Below are positions 42,380-50,720 of a stretch of 64,000 bases of DNA, one piece after another. The notes under the pieces are model-generated. The model was not told the origin of the DNA. It saw only the letters and a program-made list of their open reading frames with translations, and did no database searches. The position numbers were made by a program, and so were the translations under genes. Location of the stretch: the NCBI GenBank assembly GCA_045639525.1, contig JAZUDI010000045.1, positions 1 through 64,000 of the forward strand, in the 5' to 3' direction. Within the stretch, counting starts at the first letter, position 1; each line of letters opens with the position of its first letter. This stretch comes from UBA1181 sp045639525 (GTDB lineage: Bacteria > Bacteroidota > Bacteroidia > Bacteroidales > Paludibacteraceae).

Positions 42380-42429
42380 AACACAACAATTTAAATTAGA
42401 CTGCTTTTGTCACTCTCATGTTCATGATA

Positions 42430-42437
42430 CAAAAGTA
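42430..42437 (-). promoter_or_regulatory. -7 promoter box of the ATP-grasp operon
   Basis: TACTTTTG on the minus strand, 50 bases before the ATG at 42379. It lies in the 340-base gene-free stretch 42380-42719, where I see nothing else apart from A+T-rich sequence. Confidence 0.5.
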
Positions 42438-42719
42438 AGCGAATGTTGTGTTTGATATGAATAAATGTAAGTGAAAATAGATAATATAGTTGCAATAATT
42501 ATGTATAATAAGCAAAACAAATAGCAAAATGATATTTTATAAGTAAAAAGTTTGTCATTTTGTCAATTTGAAAGCGAGGAAACCAGGGGTTTTTATCGGG
42601 CACAATTTTGGACATAGTCGGAAGTGTCTTTAAATACGTGATTTAAAGATACTTGTCAATAGCGTTGTCGGTTGAAGGTAGAACGAAAAGGGGGATTGGA
42701 GATGGTGGGTGTCCCCTCT

Positions 42720-43877
42720 CTACTTAAATATCTTTTGTGCGAATTCCTTCAGATAGAATCGCCAGTTCTTCCAGATGTGGCCACCCTCCGTTTCCAAAAA
42801 TTCGTGACGGTGACGGTTGCGGTCGAGGAGTTGGCAGTACTCCACATTGGCTTCATAGAGAAAATCCTCCTTGCCGATGGCGATCCAGTAGAGGGCAGGT
42901 CGCTTGGCGAATTGTGTGCGCAGTTTATCGTGGAATCGCTCATAGACGGGGGAATATACTCCATCCACGTTTTTCTTCACCGAGGCGGAGAAGAGTCCCA
43001 CGTAGTCGAATAGGTCAGGATACTCCTTTGAGATCATCATGGTGTGGAATCCTCCCATGGAGAGTCCCGCGATGGCGCGTGAATTCTTTCTGGGGATGGT
43101 TCGGTAGGTGCGGTCTATGAAACGCACCAAGTTGGGGAATGATTGCTCGTAGGTGCCGTCGCAGGTGCGTGGCAATTCGATGGTGGGTACGATGTTGCCG
43201 TCTGGACCATAGCCAGGGGCGGCCACCTGATCCATGTTGCCGTTAGGCATCACCACAATCATGGGTTTAGCCTTGCCCATGGCGATGAGGTTATCCATGA
43301 TTTGCGCTACACGGCCTAGTGTGATCCATGCCTCCTCGTCACCTCCCATGCCGTGCAAAAGGTAGAGGACAGGGTAACGTGTGGTGCTGTTTTCGCTGTA
43401 GCCCGCTGGGGTATAAACGGTAAGCCTACGCATCCGTTGCAATTGGTCGCAAGGGTACCAGATTTTTGAAACCGTGCCGTGAGGAACGTCCAACTCTTGG
43501 TAAACCCTACTTCTCGGTCCATCAACGATGAAGATATTGTTCATGGTCACTACGTCACGTGTGACATAGACATTGGAGGGATCTGTGATGCGCACGCCAT
43601 CCATGATGAAGGCGTAACTATAGAGGTCGGCGCGCAAAGAAAATGGGGTGGTGTACTCCCAGAGGTCTGGTTGTACCTTCCTCATCTCCGCATTCCCTTC
43701 GGGAAGGAAATCTCCTGTTACCTCCACCTTTTTTGCGTATGGGGCCTTCAGTCGGAAGGTGACGGTGCGGTTTTCGTTGATTTCGGGGGAAGTGGTGGGT
43801 GTTTTCCACCATAAAGCCTCCTGTGCGGAGAGATGTAGGGCGCAGCATAGCGCTATAAGGGATAGAAGTCGTTTCAT
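42720..43877 (-). CDS. Secreted CE1-type esterase with N-terminal CBM48-like domain
   Basis: 385 residues from MKRLLSLIALCCALHLSAQ, a Sec signal. An early-set/CBM48-like domain (about 30-120: VTFRLKAPYAKKVEVTGDF) precedes an alpha/beta hydrolase with nucleophile Ser273 in GLSMGGF, acidic residue near GKEDFL (335-340) and His367 in EGGHIWKNWR. This is the feruloyl/acetyl-xylan esterase arrangement of Bacteroidota (CE1). It would remove ester side groups from plant xylan; together with the GH5 enzyme it fits a polysaccharide degrader. Confidence 0.88.
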   Translation of the reverse strand: MKRLLSLIALCCALHLSAQEALWWKTPTTSPEINENRTVTFRLKAPYAKKVEVTGDFLPEGNAEMRKVQPDLWEYTTPFSLRADLYSYAFIMDGVRITDPSNVYVTRDVVTMNNIFIVDGPRSRVYQELDVPHGTVSKIWYPCDQLQRMRRLTVYTPAGYSENSTTRYPVLYLLHGMGGDEEAWITLGRVAQIMDNLIAMGKAKPMIVVMPNGNMDQVAAPGYGPDGNIVPTIELPRTCDGTYEQSFPNLVRFIDRTYRTIPRKNSRAIAGLSMGGFHTMMISKEYPDLFDYVGLFSASVKKNVDGVYSPVYERFHDKLRTQFAKRPALYWIAIGKEDFLYEANVEYCQLLDRNRHRHEFLETEGGHIWKNWRFYLKEFAQKIFK

Positions 43878-43896
43878 GGAAATTATACTTTTAAAT

Positions 43897-45006
43897 TTAA
43901 TAATCGAAATCACTGCTCTTTTTCTCCCGTTCCATATCGATTTTTGCGATCACCTCCTTTTTTATGTGTTTGTCGAGGTAATCTTCCAATAGTGCATTGG
44001 CTAATTCCAAAGCCCTGTATTCTGGATTGGCGAGGGTGGTGTGGAGTAGGATCGGCTTGGCCGCATGAAAGTAGTCGCAACGGATATGATAGGCCAACTC
44101 GGTCATCAGATAGCCGTGGAGCGTGGAGTTGGAGATGAGTTTCTTTCCCTCGATCTCAACTTGCATCTTGTCGGGTGTGGAAGGTGCCAGATAAGAGGAC
44201 AGGTTGAGTACCTTCGCCAGGTTCTCGTTTATGTTGCCAGGTATGGAGAGGGCCGCCCGTATGGCCTCTTTGTTCCATGAAGCTTTGGCCGCCTTGTCGC
44301 GTAGTGAGTAGAAAAAGTGTCTGCTCTTTCTCTCGGCTGTGCTGAAATCATCACCGATCCTATAGTATTTTGCAAAGAGGGAGGAGACCATAAAGGATTG
44401 TTTCTCCCTGTTCCTCAACCAGTTTTTCAAACTATCGCTCTCCGTTTTGATCTCTTTGGTCAGATTGCCCTCGTAATTGTCCTTCTCCGCCATGCTGTTG
44501 TAGACACCATTAAATGCTCTCCAATAGTAGGTGAATTTATCCTCCTCGCATCGCTTGCTTTTGGCGTAGATGTAGGAGAAGAGGGCGGCGATGCCCGATT
44601 CGTAATCGCTCTTCACTCGATTCATCAGGTATTGGGCAACGAACTGCTCATCCCTGATAGGGCTCAGGTCAACCTTCACGTCACTGGGGATCAGGTTGTA
44701 GACGTTGGGCGTCTCTAAAATGAGCGATGTGTCGGAAGAGGACTCTTTGATCAATACGTTTTGGAAGTCTATGTTGTGGCCGTAGAAAATGAGTTGGGCC
44801 AACAAGGATTTTCTCACGGCGTCTTCCACCTCTCTCGATGCCCAGATTTCAGATGCCTCCTTCTGCTTGCCAGATTCGTATATGACCGCGAATCCGGTGG
44901 GTGATATGACGACTTGCATGGGCATCCGGCTGTAGGTGTAGGCAAACTGCTTGTACTCCTTGGTGTCGATTTTGTTGATGATGAGATTGTATTTATATTT
45001 TGCCAT
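43897..45006 (-). CDS. Unknown protein with C-terminal HEPN-like motif
   Basis: 369 residues. I do not recognise the N-terminal two thirds, which are mixed alpha/beta with no signal peptide or membrane segment. Near the C-terminus, TELAYHIRCDYFHAAKP gives Arg309-x4-His314 in a helical context. This is the RX4-6H layout of HEPN domains (compare the IRC.LFH form in stand-alone HEPN proteins). HEPN proteins are often RNases in toxin or defence systems. The ATG at 45006 is used because the GTG at 45024 lies in the promoter. Confidence 0.65.
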   Translation of the reverse strand: MAKYKYNLIINKIDTKEYKQFAYTYSRMPMQVVISPTGFAVIYESGKQKEASEIWASREVEDAVRKSLLAQLIFYGHNIDFQNVLIKESSSDTSLILETPNVYNLIPSDVKVDLSPIRDEQFVAQYLMNRVKSDYESGIAALFSYIYAKSKRCEEDKFTYYWRAFNGVYNSMAEKDNYEGNLTKEIKTESDSLKNWLRNREKQSFMVSSLFAKYYRIGDDFSTAERKSRHFFYSLRDKAAKASWNKEAIRAALSIPGNINENLAKVLNLSSYLAPSTPDKMQVEIEGKKLISNSTLHGYLMTELAYHIRCDYFHAAKPILLHTTLANPEYRALELANALLEDYLDKHIKKEVIAKIDMEREKKSSDFDY

Positions 45007-45023
45007 GAGATATTCGTTTGGCA

Positions 45024-45031
45024 CAAATATA
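45024..45031 (-). promoter_or_regulatory. -7 promoter box of the HEPN-like gene
   Basis: TATATTTG on the minus strand, 17 bases before the ATG at 45006; it excludes the GTG at 45024. Confidence 0.55.
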
Positions 45032-45094
45032 GGTAATTTGGTTTAGAGGAACGCTTCTTGGGGAGATTTTCGGATGAAATAGTTGGTAAATTGT

Positions 45095-45102
45095 TAATTT
45101 TG
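45095..45102 (+). promoter_or_regulatory. -7 promoter box of the radical SAM gene
   Basis: TAATTTTG, 27 bases before the ATG at 45130. Confidence 0.5.
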
Positions 45103-45129
45103 CGGTTGAGACAAATCCCGTGATGCGTG

Positions 45130-46131
45130 ATGAAACACTCCAACATCCCTATATTCATTCCCGAACTGGCGTGTCCGCACCAGTGCATCTTCTGTAATCA
45201 GGCGAAGATCAGTGGGCAGCAGGAGATTCCGCAGCCAGAGGAGATTCCTGCCATTGTGGAGCAATACCTCTCCACGATGAACGATGGCCGAGAAGTGGAG
45301 ATCGCTTTCTTCGGCGGCTCCTTCACGGGGATTCCGATGGATTTGCAGGAGCGTTATCTACGGGAGGCCTTCCCTTATGTGGAGCAGGGTAGGGTGCGTG
45401 GCATCCGTCTCTCCACCCGCCCCGATTACATCAGTGGCCCCGTTTTGGACCTCTTGGAACGCTACGGGGTGAAGACCATCGAGCTGGGGGCGCAATCCAC
45501 CAATGATGATGTCTTGTTGGCGTCGGGCAGGGGGCATAAGCGTGAGGCGATCTGGCAGGCGTCGGAACAGATCAGGCGTAGAGGCTTCCATTTGGGGCTT
45601 CAGATGATGATCGGATTGCCCCACGACAGCTACGAACGCTCCCGTCAGACGGTGGAGGATATCATCTCGCTCGGTGCGGACAATACCCGCATCTATCCCA
45701 CCTTGGTGATCAAGGGAACCCAATTGGCGAAGCTGTATGAGATGGGGCGTTATGCTCCGCTTGACATGGCTACGGCTGTCTCGTGGGCTAAAGATTTCTA
45801 CCTTCGTTTTGAGGAGGCGGGGCTTACGATTCTGCGCGTGGGGTTGCACGCTTCCGAGGAACTTACTCCTGAAAAATCGTTGTTGGCGGGACCTTACCAT
45901 AGGTCATTCAAGGAGTTGGTGATGACGGAGGTCTGGCGAGATATTTTGAGGCGTGGCTTGTCCGATTATGCGGGGGAGAGCGTTCGATTGGCGGTACACC
46001 CTTCGCAAATCAATTTTGTGTGGGGCTATCAAAGGGCTAATGTAGCTTTGTTTGAAGAGATGAGGGTGACAGTGAAAGTGTTTGGAGACAATACTTTGGG
46101 AAAATATGAAATGCAGGTTAGCCGTTGTTGA
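45130..46131 (+). CDS. Radical SAM protein, Elp3-like family
   Basis: 333 residues. The cluster motif CPHQCIFCNQ gives C-x3-C-x2-C; it is followed by EIAFFGGSFTGIP, RLSTRPDYI and TIELGAQSTNDDVL. The family resembles the radical SAM half of Elp3 but has no acetyltransferase domain. Its substrate is unknown. The 3' end overlaps a DUF6873 start in another frame; after the insertion of a lipoprotein gene that start is only a remnant here. Confidence 0.85.
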   Translation: MKHSNIPIFIPELACPHQCIFCNQAKISGQQEIPQPEEIPAIVEQYLSTMNDGREVEIAFFGGSFTGIPMDLQERYLREAFPYVEQGRVRGIRLSTRPDYISGPVLDLLERYGVKTIELGAQSTNDDVLLASGRGHKREAIWQASEQIRRRGFHLGLQMMIGLPHDSYERSRQTVEDIISLGADNTRIYPTLVIKGTQLAKLYEMGRYAPLDMATAVSWAKDFYLRFEEAGLTILRVGLHASEELTPEKSLLAGPYHRSFKELVMTEVWRDILRRGLSDYAGESVRLAVHPSQINFVWGYQRANVALFEEMRVTVKVFGDNTLGKYEMQVSRC

Positions 46132-46194
46132 CGCCCGGTGCGATGAGGGGATCGTGGATTGTCTCTCCGATTTTTCCGAAGAGGTTTTCCTCTT
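46092..46194. repeat. Direct repeat flanking the lipoprotein insertion, left copy
   Basis: 103 bases matching 46778-46880 at about 95 percent (five mismatches, offset 686). It contains the 3' end of the radical SAM gene and the first 29 codons of DUF6873. Confidence 0.93.
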
Positions 46195-46207
46195 TTTTGT
46201 GTGGTAA
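46106..46207 (+). pseudogene. N-terminal remnant of DUF6873
   Basis: Reads MKCRLAVVDARCDEGIVD and on to a stop after 33 residues. It is the duplicate of the intact gene start at 46792, cut off by the insertion. Confidence 0.85.
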
Positions 46208-46256
46208 ATAGATTAACAAAAAATATGTATATGATTGTTTGATTGATTATTTGTCG

Positions 46257-46264
46257 TATCTTTG
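46257..46264 (+). promoter_or_regulatory. -7 promoter box of the inserted lipoprotein gene
   Basis: TATCTTTG, 22 bases before the ATG at 46287, with TTG-type sequence about 19 bases upstream. Confidence 0.55.
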
Positions 46265-46286
46265 TGGAGGATAAATATCAAATCAG

Positions 46287-46733
46287 ATGAATATTAGCAA
46301 ACTAAAATTACTTGTGGCCATTGTTACGATGCCTATCGTTTTGTGTAGTTGTCCTGGCCATAACTGCGAGGAAGAGAATGTACCAAAAGGTTACGTAGTT
46401 AGGATGAAAAATGATTATTCTGGGAATGTGATGGTAACCATGAATCTAAGTACAAAGGGAGACACTTCTTATTGTTGTATCTCGAAGAATGATCACACGA
46501 AGGAAATAACAGAATATTATTTCAACATTCGGTCTGCCGTATATGAGGATATTGCCTATCTAAGTATATCTTCCTCTGAATGGGATGATAAATTTTTGGA
46601 CTCGTTGTCCCTATATGTGATAGATACTGATCCGTTTGATGAGGTATATGCTTATTATAATAATTATGGCATCGATGAGTTGAAAGAATTTATTAAGAAA
46701 GATGAATGGCATAATCTAAAGAAGCTAAAATGA
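46287..46733 (+). CDS. Small unknown lipoprotein (inserted gene)
   Basis: 148 residues. Signal peptide with a lipobox-like LCSC (Cys about 22), then an acidic stretch (NCEEENVPKG) and a beta-rich domain with several Cys. No family recognised. It is A+T-rich compared with the flanking genes, carries its own promoter, and lies between two 103-bp copies of the radical SAM/DUF6873 junction, so it was inserted recently. Confidence 0.75.
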   Translation: MNISKLKLLVAIVTMPIVLCSCPGHNCEEENVPKGYVVRMKNDYSGNVMVTMNLSTKGDTSYCCISKNDHTKEITEYYFNIRSAVYEDIAYLSISSSEWDDKFLDSLSLYVIDTDPFDEVYAYYNNYGIDELKEFIKKDEWHNLKKLK

Positions 46734-46777
46734 AAACATTGCTGATTTTGTTGCGCTTAAAATAGAATCAATCGTAG

Positions 46778-46880
46778 TACTTTGGGAAAATATGAAATGC
46801 AGGTTAGCCGTTGTTGACGCCCGGTGCGATGAGGGAATTGTGGATCGTCTCGCCGATTCTTCCGAAGAGGTTTTCCTCTT
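46778..46880. repeat. Direct repeat flanking the lipoprotein insertion, right copy
   Basis: Partner of 46092-46194. This copy provides the intact start of the DUF6873 gene. Confidence 0.93.
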
Positions 46881-47493
46881 CCGAAGCGAAGGGGTGACCT
46901 ACGAATCGGTCTCTTGTCACCCAGATATATTCATCTACCAATCCTCGCATGATGTGGTGGTGGCGCCCAATGCACCGCAATCCTTGAAGGATCAATTGAC
47001 GGCTTTGAGAATCCCTTATTTGGAGGGGAAGTCATTCGTAGGCGAGCGGCAGCAAGATTCCTGCTATTACAATTGTCTTGCGACGGAAGAGGCCTGCTTC
47101 CACCGGGAAGGATTCACTGATGAAGTGATCCTCTCTTTGAACCGGGGAAAGCGGATGGTGGCACTTCCCCAATCCTATACCCGTTGTTCCCTCTTCCCTC
47201 TGAGTGATGAGGCCTTCATCACCTCCGACGGAGGCGTTGCGAAGGTCTTGGCGCGGGAGGGGTACGACGTATTCCTTTTTGCTCCGCAAGAGATCCTCAT
47301 TCCAGTACATGCTTATGGGTTCTTGGGTGGTACTTGCGGCAAGTTAGGCAACCAATTGCTTTTTATGGGTAACCCGTTGAGGCATAAGGATGGAGCGGCG
47401 CTCTGTCATTTTGTTGAGGCGCATGGCGTGGCGGTGGTGGCGTTGTCAGATGACTATCTTTACGATGGGGGCGGACTCTTTTTCTTTGAATAG
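46792..47493 (+). CDS. DUF6873 family (GME-fold) protein
   Basis: 233 residues. MKCRLAVVDARC at the start, HPDIFIYQ, VVVAPNAPQSL, NRGKRMVALPQSYTRCSLFPLSDEAFITSDGG and GFLGGTCGKLGNQLLFMGN. The pattern resembles a family described as DUF6873, related to the arginine-amidinotransferase (GME) fold; no substrate is known. Its ancestral position was overlapping the radical SAM gene, which suggests a functional link between the two. Confidence 0.65.
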   Translation: MKCRLAVVDARCDEGIVDRLADSSEEVFLFRSEGVTYESVSCHPDIFIYQSSHDVVVAPNAPQSLKDQLTALRIPYLEGKSFVGERQQDSCYYNCLATEEACFHREGFTDEVILSLNRGKRMVALPQSYTRCSLFPLSDEAFITSDGGVAKVLAREGYDVFLFAPQEILIPVHAYGFLGGTCGKLGNQLLFMGNPLRHKDGAALCHFVEAHGVAVVALSDDYLYDGGGLFFFE

Positions 47494-47540
47494 TAGTATG
47501 ATTTTTCTTTCTTGTAGGTCTATTGTAACGCTATACTTTG

Positions 47541-47548
47541 TAATTTCG
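47541..47548 (+). promoter_or_regulatory. Possible -7 box before the 38-residue gene
   Basis: TAATTTCG, one mismatch from consensus, about 140 bases before the start codon. Confidence 0.3.
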
Positions 47549-47671
47549 CGGAAGGAAAGACGGAGTGAGGAACCGCTTCGTCAGTTGTGGATGCAATTGT
47601 TTTTGAACAGTTTTGGAGCAAGTCCAGCATTTCGCTACTGAACTCGACTCTTCAATTAATAATGTTTTATT

Positions 47672-47682
47672 AAAAAGGAGGT
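47672..47682 (+). promoter_or_regulatory. Strong Shine-Dalgarno site
   Basis: AAAAAGGAGGT, with the GGAGG six to seven bases before the ATG at 47688. Most genes in the window lack such a site. Confidence 0.7.
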
Positions 47683-47687
47683 CTAAT

Positions 47688-47804
47688 ATGGGAGCTGCGG
47701 GTAACAAGAAACCGAAAGGCTCAAAGACAGGTAAACATGCGCCTGCCTATGAAGTCGAGGAGTCAAAGAACTCAAGTTCGCTTTTCAACAAAAAGAAGAA
47801 ATGA
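47688..47804 (+). CDS. Small basic protein, 38 residues
   Basis: MGAAGNKKPKGSKTGKHAPA, then a short acidic patch (EVEESK) and a lysine tail. The composition recalls small ribosome-associated proteins, but I do not recognise a family. An almost perfect ribosome-binding site and a strong terminator just behind support a real, well translated gene. In-frame codons reach back to 47613 but lack any start with comparable support. Confidence 0.65.
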   Translation: MGAAGNKKPKGSKTGKHAPAYEVEESKNSSSLFNKKKK

Positions 47805-47829
47805 TTTTTGTTTGAATGGGAAGATGAAG

Positions 47830-47862
47830 GGAGATGGTCACGGGGTGGCGATCTCCTTTTTT
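47830..47862 (+). terminator. Terminator of the 38-residue gene
   Basis: Stem GGAGAT/ATCTCC extended by an inner GTCAC/GTGGC pairing, followed by six T. Confidence 0.8.
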
Positions 47863-47893
47863 CTTCTAATATTATCCCCTTGTGGAATCGTTT

Positions 47894-48361
47894 CTATTCT
47901 TCGAGCGTTTGCCTCTTTGCTCTTGCATTTAAAAGATCTTTAACCGCACCTAATAAACCCATGAAAAGGATGACCTTAGGAATAGAAGAAAAATATCCTA
48001 ACATAGTTTGCCCGTCGCCATGGAAATAGGTGTCAATGTCAATTGTGTCCATAAAGAATACAACATGCATAAAAATAAAGACCAGCGAAGATAGGCCGAT
48101 AAAAGAATTTTTAGTCTTGCTTTTCAATGAAAGGACAACAAACAGAAGAAGCAGACCAATAAAAATGTAAAAGGTGCCATTGAACGCGCTCTCCTCGTTC
48201 GCATACTTAGACATCAACAATTCAGATATCGTAGACATTAGCGCCAAACCCAATATGATAGGAAATGTAATAACTGTGCCTAAGAGAGAGATGATAAAAC
48301 TAATGATAGTATATCGATAAGGAGATGCCTTTGACATCATACTTTGTTTTTCTTCAGTCAT
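47894..48361 (-). CDS. Unknown membrane protein
   Basis: 155 residues with four hydrophobic segments (about 18-45, 64-80, 87-105, 126-142). No family recognised. A+T-rich relative to metG behind it; possibly acquired. Stands alone between two terminators. Confidence 0.55.
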   Translation of the reverse strand: MTEEKQSMMSKASPYRYTIISFIISLLGTVITFPIILGLALMSTISELLMSKYANEESAFNGTFYIFIGLLLLFVVLSLKSKTKNSFIGLSSLVFIFMHVVFFMDTIDIDTYFHGDGQTMLGYFSSIPKVILFMGLLGAVKDLLNARAKRQTLEE

Positions 48362-48438
48362 ACCCTAATTTTTTATTATACAACTTCGTTCGGAATAGAG
48401 CCGAATACCTAATGCGACAAAGATATTATTTTTTTTGC

Positions 48439-48473
48439 AAAAAAAAACGCCGAACGGATTTCGCTCGGCGTTT
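48439..48473 (-). terminator. Terminator of metG
   Basis: Minus-strand 9-bp stem AAACGCCGA/TCGGCGTTT with an 11-base loop, followed by a run of T. Confidence 0.88.
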
Positions 48474-48493
48474 CGATTTTATGATAGGGTGAG

Positions 48494-50554
48494 TTATCCT
48501 ACTCTTGAACCGTTAGCCACCTTCTTGGAAACGGAGGTGACCACCAATTTACCGTCTTGATCCACGGCAGACATGATCATACCTTGGCTCTCGATGCCCA
48601 TCATCTTACGAGGTGGGAAGTTGGCCACGAAAAGGATCTGCAAGCCTACCAACTCCTCTGGATTAGGGTATGACTTCGCGATACCCGAAAGGATGGTGCG
48701 GCCGCCCAAACCGTCGTCGATTCTGAATTGGAGCAACTTGTCTGATTTTGGCACCTTTTGGCACTCCAAGATGGTACCTACGCGGATGTCCAACTTCGCG
48801 AAGTCGTCGATGGTGCTTTGTCCCTCGATAGGCTCTGGTTGCCAGTTGTTCTTCTCGTTCTCCTTCTTGATGTTCTCCAAACGTGTCATTTGCGCTTCGA
48901 TGGCGTCGTCCTCGATCTTCTCGAACAACAACTCCGCCTTGCCCAATTGAGCGCCGGTAGGCAACAAATCGATCTTGCCCAATTGGTTCCAATCGAATGA
49001 ACTCATGCCCAACATATTGCGCAACTTCTCGGAAGAGAATGGCAAGAATGGCTCGAACGCGATGGCGAGGTTGGCCGCGATCTGCAATCCGATGTGGAGA
49101 ATGGAGGCGGTGCGGTCCATGTCGGTTTTAGCCAATTTCCAAGGCTCGGTTTCCGCTAAATATTTGTTACCGATGCGGGCTAAGTTCATCGCCTCCTTTT
49201 GCGCCTCGCGGAACTTGAAGTTGTCGAGCAGTTGCTCCAACTTCTCCTTCACGTCGGCGAACTCTTGGAGGGTAGCCTTGTCGTAGTCGGTCAACTCCTT
49301 CAAGGCTGGAACCTTTCCTTCGAAATATTTTTGGGTCAATACCAACGCACGGTTCACGAAGTTACCGTAGATGGCCACCAATTCGCTGTTGTTGCGGGTT
49401 TGGAAATCCTTCCAAGTGAAGTCGTTGTCCTTGGTCTCAGGCGCGTTGGCGGTCAAGACATAACGGAGCGTGTCTTGCTTGCCAGGGAAATCCACCAAGT
49501 ATTCGTTCAACCACACGGCCCAGTTGCGGGAGGTGGAGATCTTATCGCCCTCTAAGTTGAGGAACTCGTTGCTTGGCACATTATCAGGAAGGATGTAGCT
49601 GCCCTCTGCCTTCAACATGGCAGGGAACACGATGCAGTGGAACACGATGTTGTCCTTTCCGATGAAGTGGATCAAACGGGTATCCTCGTCCTTCCACCAC
49701 TTCTCCCAGTTGCCGTATTTCGCAGGGTTGGCGTCGCAAATCTCCTTGGTGTTGCTGATGTAGCCGATAGGGGCGTCAAACCATACGTAAAGTACCTTGC
49801 CCTCCGCACCCTCTACTGGGACTGGGATACCCCATTCCAAGTCGCGGGTCACCGCACGTGGCATCAAATCCATATCCAACCAGCTCTTGCATTGACCATA
49901 AACATTAGGTCTCCACTCTTTGTGGTTGTTCAAGATCCAATCCTTCAACCAATCTTGGTGCTTGTTCAAAGGCAAGTACCAGTGCTTGGTGCTCTTGAGA
50001 ACTGGTTTCGCACCTGACAATTGGCTGACAGGGTTGATCAACTCCTCTGGGGAAAGGGCGCTACCGCACTTCTCGCATTGGTCGCCGTATGCGCCTTGCG
50101 CGTGGCAGCGCGGACATTCGCCTACGATGTAACGGTCGGCCAAGAATTGCTTCGCCTCCTCGTCGTAGTATTGCTCGCTCTCTTGCTCCACGAACTCTCC
50201 TTTGTCGTAAAGGGTGCGGAAGTAGTCCGAAGCCAACTTGTGGTGGATGTCCGAAGTGGTGCGTGAATAGACATCGAATGAGATGCCGAACTCCTTGAAG
50301 GAGTCTTTGATGATCTTATGGTAGCGGTCCACCACGTCTTGTGGGGTGATGCCCTCTTTTCTGGCGCGGATGGTGACAGGCACACCGTGCTCATCCGAAC
50401 CGCCGATGAAGATCACCTCCTCGCCCTTCAGACGAAGGTAGCGCACGTAGATATCCGCAGGCACGTATACACCGGCCAAGTGTCCGATGTGGACGGGGCC
50501 GTTGGCGTATGGAAGCGCGGATGTGACAGTTGTTCTTTTGAATTTCTTGTCCAT
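48494..50554 (-). CDS. metG: Methionyl-tRNA synthetase
   Basis: 686 residues from MDKKFKRTTVTSALPYANGPVHIGHLAG, with HIGH-type HIGH exactly in that stretch. A zinc knuckle CPRCHAQGAYGDQCEKCG lies in the connective domain; the KMSKS-type site is DKISTSRNW. The C-terminal 110 residues (TIDDFAKLDIRVGTILEC ... ANFPPRKMMGIESQGMI) form an EMAPII/Trbp111 tRNA-binding domain. Upstream in-frame codons to 50593 are not needed. Confidence 0.97.
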   Translation of the reverse strand: MDKKFKRTTVTSALPYANGPVHIGHLAGVYVPADIYVRYLRLKGEEVIFIGGSDEHGVPVTIRARKEGITPQDVVDRYHKIIKDSFKEFGISFDVYSRTTSDIHHKLASDYFRTLYDKGEFVEQESEQYYDEEAKQFLADRYIVGECPRCHAQGAYGDQCEKCGSALSPEELINPVSQLSGAKPVLKSTKHWYLPLNKHQDWLKDWILNNHKEWRPNVYGQCKSWLDMDLMPRAVTRDLEWGIPVPVEGAEGKVLYVWFDAPIGYISNTKEICDANPAKYGNWEKWWKDEDTRLIHFIGKDNIVFHCIVFPAMLKAEGSYILPDNVPSNEFLNLEGDKISTSRNWAVWLNEYLVDFPGKQDTLRYVLTANAPETKDNDFTWKDFQTRNNSELVAIYGNFVNRALVLTQKYFEGKVPALKELTDYDKATLQEFADVKEKLEQLLDNFKFREAQKEAMNLARIGNKYLAETEPWKLAKTDMDRTASILHIGLQIAANLAIAFEPFLPFSSEKLRNMLGMSSFDWNQLGKIDLLPTGAQLGKAELLFEKIEDDAIEAQMTRLENIKKENEKNNWQPEPIEGQSTIDDFAKLDIRVGTILECQKVPKSDKLLQFRIDDGLGGRTILSGIAKSYPNPEELVGLQILFVANFPPRKMMGIESQGMIMSAVDQDGKLVVTSVSKKVANGSRVG

Positions 50555-50720
50555 ATTATCGTTTAAATTATTTGTTTCCTCGTATGATAACAATGACGCA
50601 AATTTACAAAAAATAGATCTTTAAGACAATAAATATTCCTCTAATCGTTTGAAGTGAAAAATAATTGCCTATATTTGTGAAATATATTTTGATGTTTTTT
50701 AGACGAATAAAGAAAAAAAG

